The notes under the pieces were generated by a model. It saw only the letters and a list, made by a program, of their open reading frames with translations. It ran no database searches and was not told the origin of the DNA. This document shows positions 56,030 through 64,000 of a stretch of DNA of 64,000 nucleotides, one piece after another; within the stretch, counting starts at the first letter, position 1, and every line of letters begins with the position of its first letter. This stretch comes from Vulcanimicrobiota bacterium (GTDB lineage Bacteria > Vulcanimicrobiota > Xenobia > Xenobiales > JADMJV01), in NCBI GenBank assembly GCA_023447635.1, contig JAEXNA010000081.1:4902-68901 (forward strand), in the 5' to 3' direction. Position numbers and translations under genes: made by a program.

Positions 56030-56079
56030 AGCCGGTTCTTCGACGGAAGCTGCTCGCTTCCTAGAACTTCTGAGGTGAA

Positions 56080-56092
56080 GACAGAATCTGTC
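56080..56092. promoter_or_regulatory. Perfect palindromic operator GACAGAATCTGTC
   Basis: Five-base arms around AAT, in the gap between the divergent HipA-like gene (start 56029) and the 56235 gene, identical to the site at 63942. Confidence 0.65.
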
Positions 56093-56234
56093 GGTGCGGA
56101 TATTGGCTCAGCCTCGAAGGCGCGCCCGAGACCGACAACGAACATTCTTCGACGGTGCAGATTCCGAGCCGCAACTTGTTCGGCCCGGGACAGCTTCGAC
56201 AACTTATGGCGGACATCCAGAAGAGATATGCCCT

Positions 56235-57383
56235 GTGAACGCGCAGATTCGAGACGAAAATGTTTTGAGAACGCTGGCACCCACCAGCGTGGTTGGTTAT
56301 CTCAAAAGCCGCCAATGGGAGCTGGTCGGTAAGCTGAAGGCTGATGTGCCCGTCTACAGCAAGGGCGATTACCAGGTCTTTCTGCCATTGACCAAGGGTT
56401 ATGCGGACTACGGGCTGAGGATGGGGGAAGTGCTCGCCGCTCTATCGGCCGAGGAGGGGCGCAGTCAGCTAACGATCTTCGAAGAGCTTGTCTTTTCGGC
56501 TGCAGACCGCGTTCGATTCCGCTTGATGGCGCCACTGGCCAAGCGGGGGCAGTTGCCGATCAATCTGGGTGTACGTTTTTTCGAACGGGCCCGCGACGTG
56601 ATCTACGCAGCCGCCTGTTCTACGGTCGAGCCTAAAGCGTTCTATCAGGGGCGCAGGCACCAGAAGGCCGAAGACTACATGTCCAAGGTGTACCTTGGTC
56701 AGACGGAGCGAGGAAGCTTCGTGGTCAATGTGGGCTCTCCGATCTCTCCGCCTGTCGAGCAGTTGGTTCCCGAGGAAGAGCCGTTCGAGCGGCAGGTGAC
56801 CCATCGCCTGATCCGCAGCGTGTCGGCTGCCCGAGATGCTGCTTTCGACGTCGCTATGTCAGCGAACGTCGACCCCTTTCTCGATGCGATGTCGACAGGC
56901 GTGAGCGCCAATCTTTGCACCGCGCTGTCCGAGCTGTTCCTGGATCAGGACGAAGGCAAGCTAGAGATCAGCCTGCAGTGGAGCCCGCTGCGTCCCAGGC
57001 CAGCGGTAGTGGATTCCGTGGTCTCGCTGGACGCGAGCCTGGCGCCGATTTTCGCTGAGGCTTCTCGCTCGTTGCGGACCAGAGCGCCGCGAGAGGAGTT
57101 TTTGGCCGAGGGCTGGATCACCAAGCTGGAGCGAGAGGTCGAGCAGAACCTTGGTCGCGCTGCCGTGTACGCCCCCGTCGACGGGTCGCTACGACGGATC
57201 AATGTCATTCTCGACGCAGAAGACTACGAACTGGCCACGGAGGCACACGCAAGGCGGCTTCCCGTGGCGCTTGAGGGTGAGCTGGTCCGGTATGGGCGCG
57301 GCTACACGCTGAAGCATCCTCGCAACCTGCGTATCACCGACAGTCCTGAGGAGAGCCAGGACCCTCAGGTGTTCCTGGACTAG
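56235..57383 (+). CDS. Unrecognised 382-aa protein beside the giant helicase
   Basis: The frame is open from 56094, but the first 47 codons cross the palindrome and look non-coding; I start at the GTG at 56235 (VNAQIRDENVLRTLAPTSVV). The protein has no signal or membrane segment. It begins with a small module (LKSRQWELVGKLKADVPVYS), then helices (MGEVLAALSAEEGRSQLTIF), a Lys/Tyr-rich middle (VEPKAFYQGRRHQKAEDYMS, KVYLGQTERGSFVVNV) and an end with VNVILDAEDYELATEAHARR. I do not recognise a family. The middle with its tyrosine, histidine and lysines may bind nucleic acid or nucleotide. It is convergent with the helicase unit. Confidence 0.65.
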   Translation: MNAQIRDENVLRTLAPTSVVGYLKSRQWELVGKLKADVPVYSKGDYQVFLPLTKGYADYGLRMGEVLAALSAEEGRSQLTIFEELVFSAADRVRFRLMAPLAKRGQLPINLGVRFFERARDVIYAAACSTVEPKAFYQGRRHQKAEDYMSKVYLGQTERGSFVVNVGSPISPPVEQLVPEEEPFERQVTHRLIRSVSAARDAAFDVAMSANVDPFLDAMSTGVSANLCTALSELFLDQDEGKLEISLQWSPLRPRPAVVDSVVSLDASLAPIFAEASRSLRTRAPREEFLAEGWITKLEREVEQNLGRAAVYAPVDGSLRRINVILDAEDYELATEAHARRLPVALEGELVRYGRGYTLKHPRNLRITDSPEESQDPQVFLD

Positions 57384-57434
57384 ATCGGTCTAGATCTTAG
57401 AGCCCCTACCCAGCTTTGCTGAAGCAGACCTTGG

Positions 57435-57665
57435 CTAGTCCAAGCTCCATGCGGCCAACAGCTGGTCCAGCATTCGTTTCTCGGCTATGACGAAACTTCG
57501 GGGCGCGTGTTTTGCATCCGGGCCTGAGGATATCGAGACATAAGTGCCCGGTGGCCCGGGGGCGACGCGTTCACCGAAGATTTTTCCGACGAGAGACCTG
57601 GCGTCAGGGACCCCTGACAAGTCGAGAGATGCCCAGTCTGAAGACTTTTTGAAAAACTTATTCAC
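57435..57665 (-). CDS. Small hypothetical protein after the giant helicase
   Basis: The 76-aa frame (GTG at 57663-57665) reads MNKFFKKSSDWASLDLSGVP and GPDAKHAPRSFVIAEKRMLD. It starts 22 bases after the helicase stop codon on the same strand, so it may be translated from the same mRNA. No family recognised. It may be a small partner of the helicase. Confidence 0.5.
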   Translation of the reverse strand: MNKFFKKSSDWASLDLSGVPDARSLVGKIFGERVAPGPPGTYVSISSGPDAKHAPRSFVIAEKRMLDQLLAAWSLD

Positions 57666-57687
57666 TTTGCTCGAACCCCCAAAGCTC

Positions 57688-60600
57688 CTAGGCTTTCACC
57701 CAGCGTTTGCCCATTGCGGTGTTCTCGACCCTGACGCTGAAGGGCAGGCGCGGGACGTGGGTTTCCAGATCCATGGCGAAGCGGCGGGCGTTCCTGGCGC
57801 TGCCGAGCTTCTCGATCACCTCGGCCTCGGTGATGCTGCCGTGCTGGCCGATGTGCGCGAAGATGCCGCTGTACTCGTCTTCGATGTCGGTAGGCGTCTC
57901 GGCCGAGGGCTGGGGGGCGGAATCCAACGGGCGCGGGGCGGCGGCTCCGTAGACTATCTGGTGGGCGTTCGCGCTGGCTCTAGAGTCCGCGACGAGAGAG
58001 TCGATGGCGGCCTCCAACCGCGCCTGGATGTTCCCTCCAACCCTGGAGACCCCGAACGCTCGAGCGGTCTCGCGGGCCAGGTCGGCTTTCGGCAAGGACA
58101 GATTCTGCTTGAGCACGAGTTCGGCGCAGTTCATTAGCTCGCACAACGGGATGTCGTCGATGGTGCGCTTACTATCGGGCGTTCCGTCCGGGACCCTGAC
58201 CTCACGCCAACCCGCACGGTCGGCCTGGGCGGTCCACAGGACATCTTGCTCGACGACGAGCTCCGAGGCGTTCTTGAGAATCGCGCTGATATGAGCTCGG
58301 GCTTTGGCTGTGAGCTTGATCAGTCCAAAGGTCGAGAGAACCTGGCGGGCGGCGTGGTCGAGGGTGATCGGCTGAAGTTCCGTGACTACGTGCGCCAAGC
58401 GCTGGCGGATGACGGCGACGTGGCGAACGTCGTAGAATTCGGCCCCGGGTAGGGGAGCAAAGTACATCGGCGCGGCCTGGTACGGAACGGTTCCCGGAAG
58501 AACGCCCGGGGTGATCTCTTGGGAAGAGAACTGAGCGAGAGGGCTCTCTTCCTCGATCGACTCGAACTCGTTGGCTATGGCGACCGGCTGGTTCGTCGTG
58601 GCCGGTCGAGCGGCTCCTGATGCGGCCGACGCGGCTTCGGCCTCCTGAAGCAGTTTGTGCAGACGAGCCGTCTCTTTCTGCGGGTCGTGCCACCAGTCGG
58701 TGGACCAGACTCTGAGAATGTTCCAGCCAAGCTGTCGTAGCACCGTCTCTCTGAGCCGATCGCGGTCGCGAGCGCACTTCGAGCTATGGTAGGTCGCTCC
58801 GTCGCACTCGACCCCGGCCAGGAAGGTTCCCGGATGAGTCTTGCTCTCGACCCCCAGATCTACCCGGTAGCCCAGGCTGCCGACCTGAGGGTGCAGGGTC
58901 CAACCCAACTTTTCGAGCGCGGCGGCGACCTGTTCTTCGAACGGAGACTCCATCTTTGCTTTGGCTTGCACAACCCCGGTGCTCATCAAAGCCATAGGCC
59001 CGCGGCGAGCATAGTCCAGGAATTCGCGGAGGTGTCGGGTGCCGAGGGCGCGAGACTTGTTCAGGTCGATTTGCTCGGGTCGTAGGGTCGAGTAAACTTC
59101 CAAGCTTTCTCGTGCCCGAGTGATAGCCACGTTCAGGCGTCGCTCGCCACCGCTCTTGTTGATGGCTCCAAAATTCATGGAGACCTTGCCTGCAGCGTTA
59201 GGGCCAAAGGTTGGCGAGAAGAAGATGACGTCGCGCTCGTCGCCCTGGACGTTCTCGAGGTTCTTGACGAAGACCGGCTCGGCCACGGCTTTGCCGAAGT
59301 ACGGCTCGATCTCCCGATGCTTCCGCCGAGCGGCATCGAGCAGGTCTTCGATCAGCGTCTGCTGCTGGGAATTGAAGGTCACGACTCCCAGGCTTTGGGC
59401 CCTTCTTTCCGGGTCCCGGAGCCGTTCGACGATGGCGCTAACGACCGCTTCGGCTTCGATCTTGTTGGTACGGCTGGCGCCGAGGTCGTAGACGCCTTTG
59501 ACTTCGTGCAGCTTCACTCCAAAGTTGGGATGTCGGTCCACGGAGGAGGGGAAGGTTAGCAGATTCCCGTCGTAATACTGAATATTGCTGAAGGTGATGA
59601 GGCTCTCGTGACGGCTGCGGTAGTGCCACCTGAGCTTGTGCTCGGGCATCCCGCAGGCCACTGCCTCTTCCAGGATGCTTTCCAGGTCTTCTACGGAGTG
59701 CTCATCGACTTCGACATCCTCTTTGTCGGAGGTGCCGAAGAAGTTGGTAGGGGGAAGCTGGCGAGAGTCGCCAACGACGATCGCTTTCTTGCCTCGGGCC
59801 AGTGAGCCGATCGCGTCCCAGACCGTGATCTGGGACGCTTCATCGAAGACTACCAGGTCGAAGTTCGTGCGCTCGGGGTCCAGGTACTGGGCGACCGAAA
59901 GCGGACTCATCATCACGCACGGCTTCAGGACGGGGAGCAGGTTGGGAAGCTGAGCGAACAGCTGGCGACAAGGCAGATGGCGGGTCTTTTTCTTAAGCTC
60001 TCGCTGCAGGATGCCCGATTCGGATGAGGCGGACACAGACGCGCCCGCAGAAGGTATCTTCTCGGCCAGTCGGGCGCGCAGGATAGACCGGACCAAGCCC
60101 ATGCTGTCTTCGTCGACACGACGGAACCGTTCGATCGTTGCTTCGTGGGTCGCTCCTCGGAACTGGCGCAGCACAGGGTCTTGCTCCATCTTCTGGCGGT
60201 GCCAGTTTTCGAGCATGGCGCGTTCTGCCGTAGGAACGAGGCGGGTGTGCCCGACCTGGCCCTGACTGTAGGCCTCGACCAGCGGCTGGAGGCCCTTGTC
60301 TTCGACCCCTCGTCGGGCAGTGACGAAGGTCACCCAGTCGCGAAGGGTGCGCTGGCCGCCCGACCAGCGGTCGAGTCGGGCCGACACCGCCTCGAGAGTT
60401 TCCTCGGCGGCTGGAGCGGCCGCCCTGGCTCTGTCGAGTAGCGCCTTCTGAGCGGCGTCGTAGACCTGGTAGGCCTGAGAGAGGTTCTGGAAAAGGCTGA
60501 CCCGAGACTCGGGCTCTTCCGACCATCGGGCGACCTGAGTGCGGGCTTTTTCGCCTTCCGGTCCGAGGCGGTCTTCGAGCCAGGTCAGCTGTTTGCGGAA

Positions 60601-63600
60601 CGCTTCGAGCCAGTTCAGATGAGTCTGCAGCGCTGTCAGGTCGGTGTCCTTGCCCTTCCACAGAGCGCCCAACCAGTCTTGGGCTTGAGGGCGAACCTCT
60701 TGCAGGGTGCTGACCAGTTCGCCCAGCCGCCTGGCCTGCTGAAGCGAGGCTAGAAGTTGGGGGCGGGGCGGGAGCGCGGTTTTGCCCACCCTACCCAGCT
60801 GGCGACGTGAGGAGAAGGTCTTGAACCAGGCGACGACGCCGCCGGACTTTTCGGCGTCTTCGAAGTTCGCGATAAGGCTGTTCAGGGGCAGTTCAGCGAG
60901 TTGAGGCAGGTGGAACTGCGCTTCGAGTTCGGCTTCCAGGCTGTTGTGCTCGGTGACCCGAGCTGACCATTCTTCCACGGTTTGTCGAGCGAGCTTCCAG
61001 CCGCTGTCGACTAGGAGCTTCGGCGGCGCGCCAGCGGATTGACCGAAGGAGCTACCGATTTCAGCCAGGCTTGCTACGTCGGCGAAGGTGGCTTGCCACT
61101 GGTCCAGGCCTAGCTTCGAGCAGACCGACGACCAGGCCGTTCGTAAGCTGCGCAGGCTTTCCGTGACGGTCTGAAGCTGGGCAGCGAGCCAGTCAGCCGT
61201 ATTAGGGCTCCAGTCGTCGATAGCCCATTCTCGCAAGGGGTGGTCCGTCACGGAACCTATTTCGACGGCGGTCATCTGCCAGGCGGCCACCCTATCCAGA
61301 GCGGCCTTCAGGTCGCCAGCGGTCAGTTCGGTAGACGCTCGGTACGGCACAAGGGGGTTGTCCCGTAGCCCTATCAGCTTGGAGGTGACGTCGTAGACAG
61401 AAAGGCCAACGGGATGGACGGCGTTCAGTTTGCCCGCGTACTCATTGAGCTGGCCTTTGAGTCTCTCGAGCTCATCGAGCTTGTCCTTCCAACCGCCCGG
61501 CGGGGGGTCTTTGGGTACGACCAACGCTTCGCCAAGCTGGCGGATGACGTCGGACTTTCGCGCCTTGTTGGAATGCAGCTCGAGGCAGAACGGGCCGAGG
61601 CTAACCTTTTCGAGACGCTGCCGGACCACGCTGAGCGCAGCTAGCTTTTCGGCTACGAACAGCACGGTTTTTCCCTGGCCCAGGGTGTGGGCGATGATAT
61701 TGGTGATGGTTTGCGATTTTCCGGTGCCGGGAGGACCCTGGAGAACGAAGCTGGCGCGGCCCTCGGAGGCGAACACAGCCGCGAGCTGCGAGGAGTCGGC
61801 GTCGAGGGGGCAGAGGCAGTCTTCGGCAGCCTTGGCGTGGTCGATCTCTTCCGAGGGCAAGAAATCGGCTGAGGTGAACGGTTCGCGTCCGGCGTCGATC
61901 AGTCGGGAGACGACTTCATTCTTTTTGAGCGCTTCCGAGCGCGCCTCGAGGTCCAGCCAGAGCAAGAATTTGGTGAAGGAGAACGGGCCGATGCTGGCTT
62001 CTTCTACGACCTGCCAACGCGGCATGTTGACGATCTGACGGCGGACGGTGTGTAGAATCTTTGGGATGTCGAGGCCGGAGGCGTCTTCGGGCAGCTCGTT
62101 CAGGTCGCCGATGGTGAGGTTGAAATCGGCCCTCAGTTTCTCGAGCAGGGTCACGTTCAGGCGCGCCTCATCGTCAGAAAGTGAGACTTTGTAGCCTTCG
62201 CTGGCCTGCCCACGGGTGAGTTCGATAGGGAGCAAAAGGATGGGAGCCCGCCTTGGCGTCTCTGAGGTGTCGCTTTCGTACCACTCCAGAAAGCCCAGAG
62301 CCAGGAACAGGGTCGAGGTTCCGGTCTCTTCCTGGACGGTTCTGGCTTCTCTCCAGATCTTGAGGAGGCGTTTGTCCAGTTCCTCAGGAGTCAGAGCGGT
62401 GTGCAGTCGCTTGCGCGTCAGCGCTTCGGTTAGCTTTTCTTCGAGCAGGTCCGTGCCCGACCGCTCTTTGTGCAGCTCGCTGTCGCGAGCGCGCTCGTGA
62501 TTGTCGAGCTTCGGATAGAGTCGCAGCCGCTTGCCGCCCGCCAACGTGTCTTCGAGTTCGGAGATGTTGGCGACTTGCAGAGGTAGGGTCTGAGGCGATG
62601 GGCGGAAGTTCAGCAGCCGGTTTCTGAGGGAGAGGTCGAGCAGCTTCTCCCTCCATCGACGGAGGCGCTGATCGGCTGGTTCTTTGACCGTTCGAGTGCC
62701 CGAGGCGTGTTCGTCGGCGAAGGCCAGCGCGGGGTTTGCCAGCGGAGCCGAGGCTACGGCCGTGGCCGGCCCAGCCTGGACCGGCTCCGTCACGAACTCG
62801 GCGTTGGTGTTGCGGGAGGGAAGGGGCAGGATGCGGTGGGCGCGCGCGCAGTGGACGTCGATGGAGAACTGGAAACTCTCCTTCAGGTTTGCCAGCGCGA
62901 CACGTTCGGCGGTGGCGAATTCGGCGGCGGGCTGGTTGGTCATGATCGAGGAGTCGAAGATGCAGATGCTCCCGACTTCTACCCGTTTGATCAGGGCTAG
63001 CGGATCGTCGACGACCAGGATGTCGAACGAGTCCTGCTCTAACCAAACCCCGGGGAAGGCGTGTCCGTCGGTGATCAGGATGAGGGGGTGAAGGCCGGCG
63101 TGTTCGAGGCAGGCGGAAACCAGCATGCTCAGGTCCAGGCAGTTGCCTCGCCCTTCGCTGAGAAGCTGCTCGGGGGTGCGAATCTTTTGTCCCGCCGCTT
63201 CGAAGCTGGCGGGCATTCCAACGTAGTTGATGCCCCTGGATTGCACGGCGGCATAGAAGGCGGCTGCGGTCAGGCGGACGCGCTCCCGGCTTTTCGCCTG
63301 GTAGCCAGATAGGGAGCTGTCGTCAGTCCACTCTTTGAGCTTCTGCTGAGCTTCGGTGATGAGGGGGCCGAGGGCGGGGTTGTTGGGCTGGCTGAAGGCG
63401 GCCAAAAGCTCTGGCGCAATAACGGTTCCGCCCCATTCGTTGTAGGCGAGGACCTCGATCTCTTCCGACTTCTTGAGGAGCAGGGCCTCGCTGTCGCGAA
63501 CGGCGACGTGCAGGTAGCCGCGCTCTCGTTCCGTCTGGTTCGATAGCTTGGTAAGAGAGAGTTTGGGGTCCAGGACTTCGCGGCGGTAGGTTGCGCCGGG

Positions 63601-63837
63601 TTCTAAGGCGTCGACCCTGACGATGTATGGCTCGATAGCCACGTCGGGTTCGAGAGTGATCTCGATCTCGAGGTCTTTGAGCGGAGCGGTCCCGGCGTTG
63701 TGGAGCGTCAGGTAGCGGACCAGCGCGACGGAATTTTGCTGAGCGGCGTAGTTCAGCCGCGGATTGAAAACGTAGTCGAGTTCGACTTTCTTGACGGGAA
63801 TAGCCTCATCGGCTCTCTGAATCGTATCCACAACCAA
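57688..63837 (-). CDS. Giant helicase-nuclease (transglutaminase-like, DUF4011-like, SF1 helicase, Vsr-like, DUF3320-like)
   Basis: The 2049-aa protein has, in order: a transglutaminase/cysteine-protease-like segment (EGRGNCLDLSMLVSACLEHA, about 225); a DUF4011-like part beginning RRWREKLLDLSLRNRLLNF (about 390); an SF1 (Upf1-like) helicase with Walker A LQGPPGTGKSQTITNI (about 702), coiled-coil insertion, Walker B DLVVFDEASQITVWD (about 1330), GDSRQLPPTNFF and LNVAITRARESLEV; a Vsr/DUF559-like endonuclease (GYRVDLGV, AGVECDGATYHSSKCARDRD, about 1660-1720); and a DUF3320-like end (FGLIKLTAKARAHISAIL). Such architectures occur in defence islands. DNA unwinding plus cutting is likely. The palindrome at 63942 is upstream. 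Confidence 0.88.
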   Translation of the reverse strand: MVVDTIQRADEAIPVKKVELDYVFNPRLNYAAQQNSVALVRYLTLHNAGTAPLKDLEIEITLEPDVAIEPYIVRVDALEPGATYRREVLDPKLSLTKLSNQTERERGYLHVAVRDSEALLLKKSEEIEVLAYNEWGGTVIAPELLAAFSQPNNPALGPLITEAQQKLKEWTDDSSLSGYQAKSRERVRLTAAAFYAAVQSRGINYVGMPASFEAAGQKIRTPEQLLSEGRGNCLDLSMLVSACLEHAGLHPLILITDGHAFPGVWLEQDSFDILVVDDPLALIKRVEVGSICIFDSSIMTNQPAAEFATAERVALANLKESFQFSIDVHCARAHRILPLPSRNTNAEFVTEPVQAGPATAVASAPLANPALAFADEHASGTRTVKEPADQRLRRWREKLLDLSLRNRLLNFRPSPQTLPLQVANISELEDTLAGGKRLRLYPKLDNHERARDSELHKERSGTDLLEEKLTEALTRKRLHTALTPEELDKRLLKIWREARTVQEETGTSTLFLALGFLEWYESDTSETPRRAPILLLPIELTRGQASEGYKVSLSDDEARLNVTLLEKLRADFNLTIGDLNELPEDASGLDIPKILHTVRRQIVNMPRWQVVEEASIGPFSFTKFLLWLDLEARSEALKKNEVVSRLIDAGREPFTSADFLPSEEIDHAKAAEDCLCPLDADSSQLAAVFASEGRASFVLQGPPGTGKSQTITNIIAHTLGQGKTVLFVAEKLAALSVVRQRLEKVSLGPFCLELHSNKARKSDVIRQLGEALVVPKDPPPGGWKDKLDELERLKGQLNEYAGKLNAVHPVGLSVYDVTSKLIGLRDNPLVPYRASTELTAGDLKAALDRVAAWQMTAVEIGSVTDHPLREWAIDDWSPNTADWLAAQLQTVTESLRSLRTAWSSVCSKLGLDQWQATFADVASLAEIGSSFGQSAGAPPKLLVDSGWKLARQTVEEWSARVTEHNSLEAELEAQFHLPQLAELPLNSLIANFEDAEKSGGVVAWFKTFSSRRQLGRVGKTALPPRPQLLASLQQARRLGELVSTLQEVRPQAQDWLGALWKGKDTDLTALQTHLNWLEAFRKQLTWLEDRLGPEGEKARTQVARWSEEPESRVSLFQNLSQAYQVYDAAQKALLDRARAAAPAAEETLEAVSARLDRWSGGQRTLRDWVTFVTARRGVEDKGLQPLVEAYSQGQVGHTRLVPTAERAMLENWHRQKMEQDPVLRQFRGATHEATIERFRRVDEDSMGLVRSILRARLAEKIPSAGASVSASSESGILQRELKKKTRHLPCRQLFAQLPNLLPVLKPCVMMSPLSVAQYLDPERTNFDLVVFDEASQITVWDAIGSLARGKKAIVVGDSRQLPPTNFFGTSDKEDVEVDEHSVEDLESILEEAVACGMPEHKLRWHYRSRHESLITFSNIQYYDGNLLTFPSSVDRHPNFGVKLHEVKGVYDLGASRTNKIEAEAVVSAIVERLRDPERRAQSLGVVTFNSQQQTLIEDLLDAARRKHREIEPYFGKAVAEPVFVKNLENVQGDERDVIFFSPTFGPNAAGKVSMNFGAINKSGGERRLNVAITRARESLEVYSTLRPEQIDLNKSRALGTRHLREFLDYARRGPMALMSTGVVQAKAKMESPFEEQVAAALEKLGWTLHPQVGSLGYRVDLGVESKTHPGTFLAGVECDGATYHSSKCARDRDRLRETVLRQLGWNILRVWSTDWWHDPQKETARLHKLLQEAEAASAASGAARPATTNQPVAIANEFESIEEESPLAQFSSQEITPGVLPGTVPYQAAPMYFAPLPGAEFYDVRHVAVIRQRLAHVVTELQPITLDHAARQVLSTFGLIKLTAKARAHISAILKNASELVVEQDVLWTAQADRAGWREVRVPDGTPDSKRTIDDIPLCELMNCAELVLKQNLSLPKADLARETARAFGVSRVGGNIQARLEAAIDSLVADSRASANAHQIVYGAAAPRPLDSAPQPSAETPTDIEDEYSGIFAHIGQHGSITEAEVIEKLGSARNARRFAMDLETHVPRLPFSVRVENTAMGKRWVKA

Positions 63838-63941
63838 CCCCTCGATAAGGGCGCGGTACGCGCGCCTTCGGAACTTCGCCAGCCACTCTGTTCAGAGGTT
63901 TGGCGTCTTCTCTGGTTCTCAATGGTCATAGTTTTACCTCT

Positions 63942-63954
63942 GACAGAATCTGTC
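63942..63954. promoter_or_regulatory. Perfect palindromic operator GACAGAATCTGTC upstream of the giant helicase
   Basis: Identical to the site at 56080 and about 105 bases before the helicase start (63837). The rest of 63838-64000 holds no gene; a divergent neighbour may lie beyond the right edge. Confidence 0.65.
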
Positions 63955-64000
63955 GGTGGGTCCTTTCTTGTCTGGGGGCGATAGGGGATCCTCATCGAGG

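Noticed and set aside
56094..56234. Upstream extension of the 382-aa gene (start 56094)
   Set aside because: The extra 47 residues are Arg/Pro/Thr-rich, begin at the operator palindrome and are followed by a GTG with protein-like sequence.
57707..63312. Many plus-strand frames of 60-200 codons across the giant helicase
   Set aside because: All lie antisense to the helicase, whose motifs are continuous in one minus-strand frame of 2049 codons.

Overview
The window is a high-GC bacterial chromosome segment (probably a metagenome-assembled or soil-type genome) with frequent GTG and TTG starts. Its left edge carries an FHA - FtsW/RodA - class B penicillin-binding protein cluster of the kind seen in Actinobacteria, Armatimonadota, Chloroflexota and related Terrabacteria. 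Elsewhere it has Ser/Thr kinases, FHA domains and type IV pilin-like genes. No rRNA or tRNA is visible, so the phylum cannot be fixed; a Terrabacteria lineage is the best guess.

Layout. 1-13.6 kb: a partial zinc-ribbon gene, cell-wall genes (PBP, FtsW/RodA, FHA), small coiled-coil, exported and DUF3592-like proteins, two GNAT acetyltransferases and a HEAT-like protein. 13.7-21.8 kb: a nucleotidyltransferase-like protein, a pRiA4b-ORF3-domain protein, then a type I-G (I-U) CRISPR effector operon (csx17-csb1-csb2) with a SEC-C protein, but no cas3, adaptation genes or array. 22-25.7 kb: exported proteins, a trypsin-like/TPR protease and an Mrr-type restriction enzyme. 25.9-37.2 kb: one long plus-strand run: YhaO/YhaN (SbcD/SbcC-like) nuclease-ATPase, then brxE-brxA-brxB-brxC (BREX type 6 order), then remnants of an AAA ATPase and a DUF4276 gene.

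The BREX operon stops at about 37.15 kb. It is followed by about 9.5 kb of FHA, pseudokinase-like, type II/IV secretion, Ser/Thr kinase and pilin genes plus a beta-helix lipoprotein. At 46.68-46.95 kb a decayed second copy of the brxC 3' end appears, then an Rpn-family nuclease (transposase-like), and only then pglX (48.3-52.3 kb). pglZ, brxD and brxHI are not in the window, so the BREX system looks split and possibly broken or dependent on distant genes. 52.3-64 kb: an MqsR/MqsA-like toxin-antitoxin pair, small proteins, a DUF3037/HipA-like kinase pair, an unrecognised 382-aa protein and a 2049-aa helicase-nuclease with transglutaminase-like, DUF4011-like, SF1 helicase, Vsr-like and DUF3320-like regions.

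Two patterns tie the accessory region together. First, a palindrome GACAG-N3-CTGTC lies upstream of the YhaO gene, of the divergent HipA/382-aa pair, of the giant helicase, and (one mismatch) of a divergent pair of exported-protein genes, which suggests one damage- or stress-responsive regulator. Second, several intergenic gaps contain short decayed copies of neighbouring genes (the glycine-rich 6.7-kb gene, the pilus gene at 42.6 kb, brxC, possibly pglX and the helicase), which suggests repeated local duplication and deletion.
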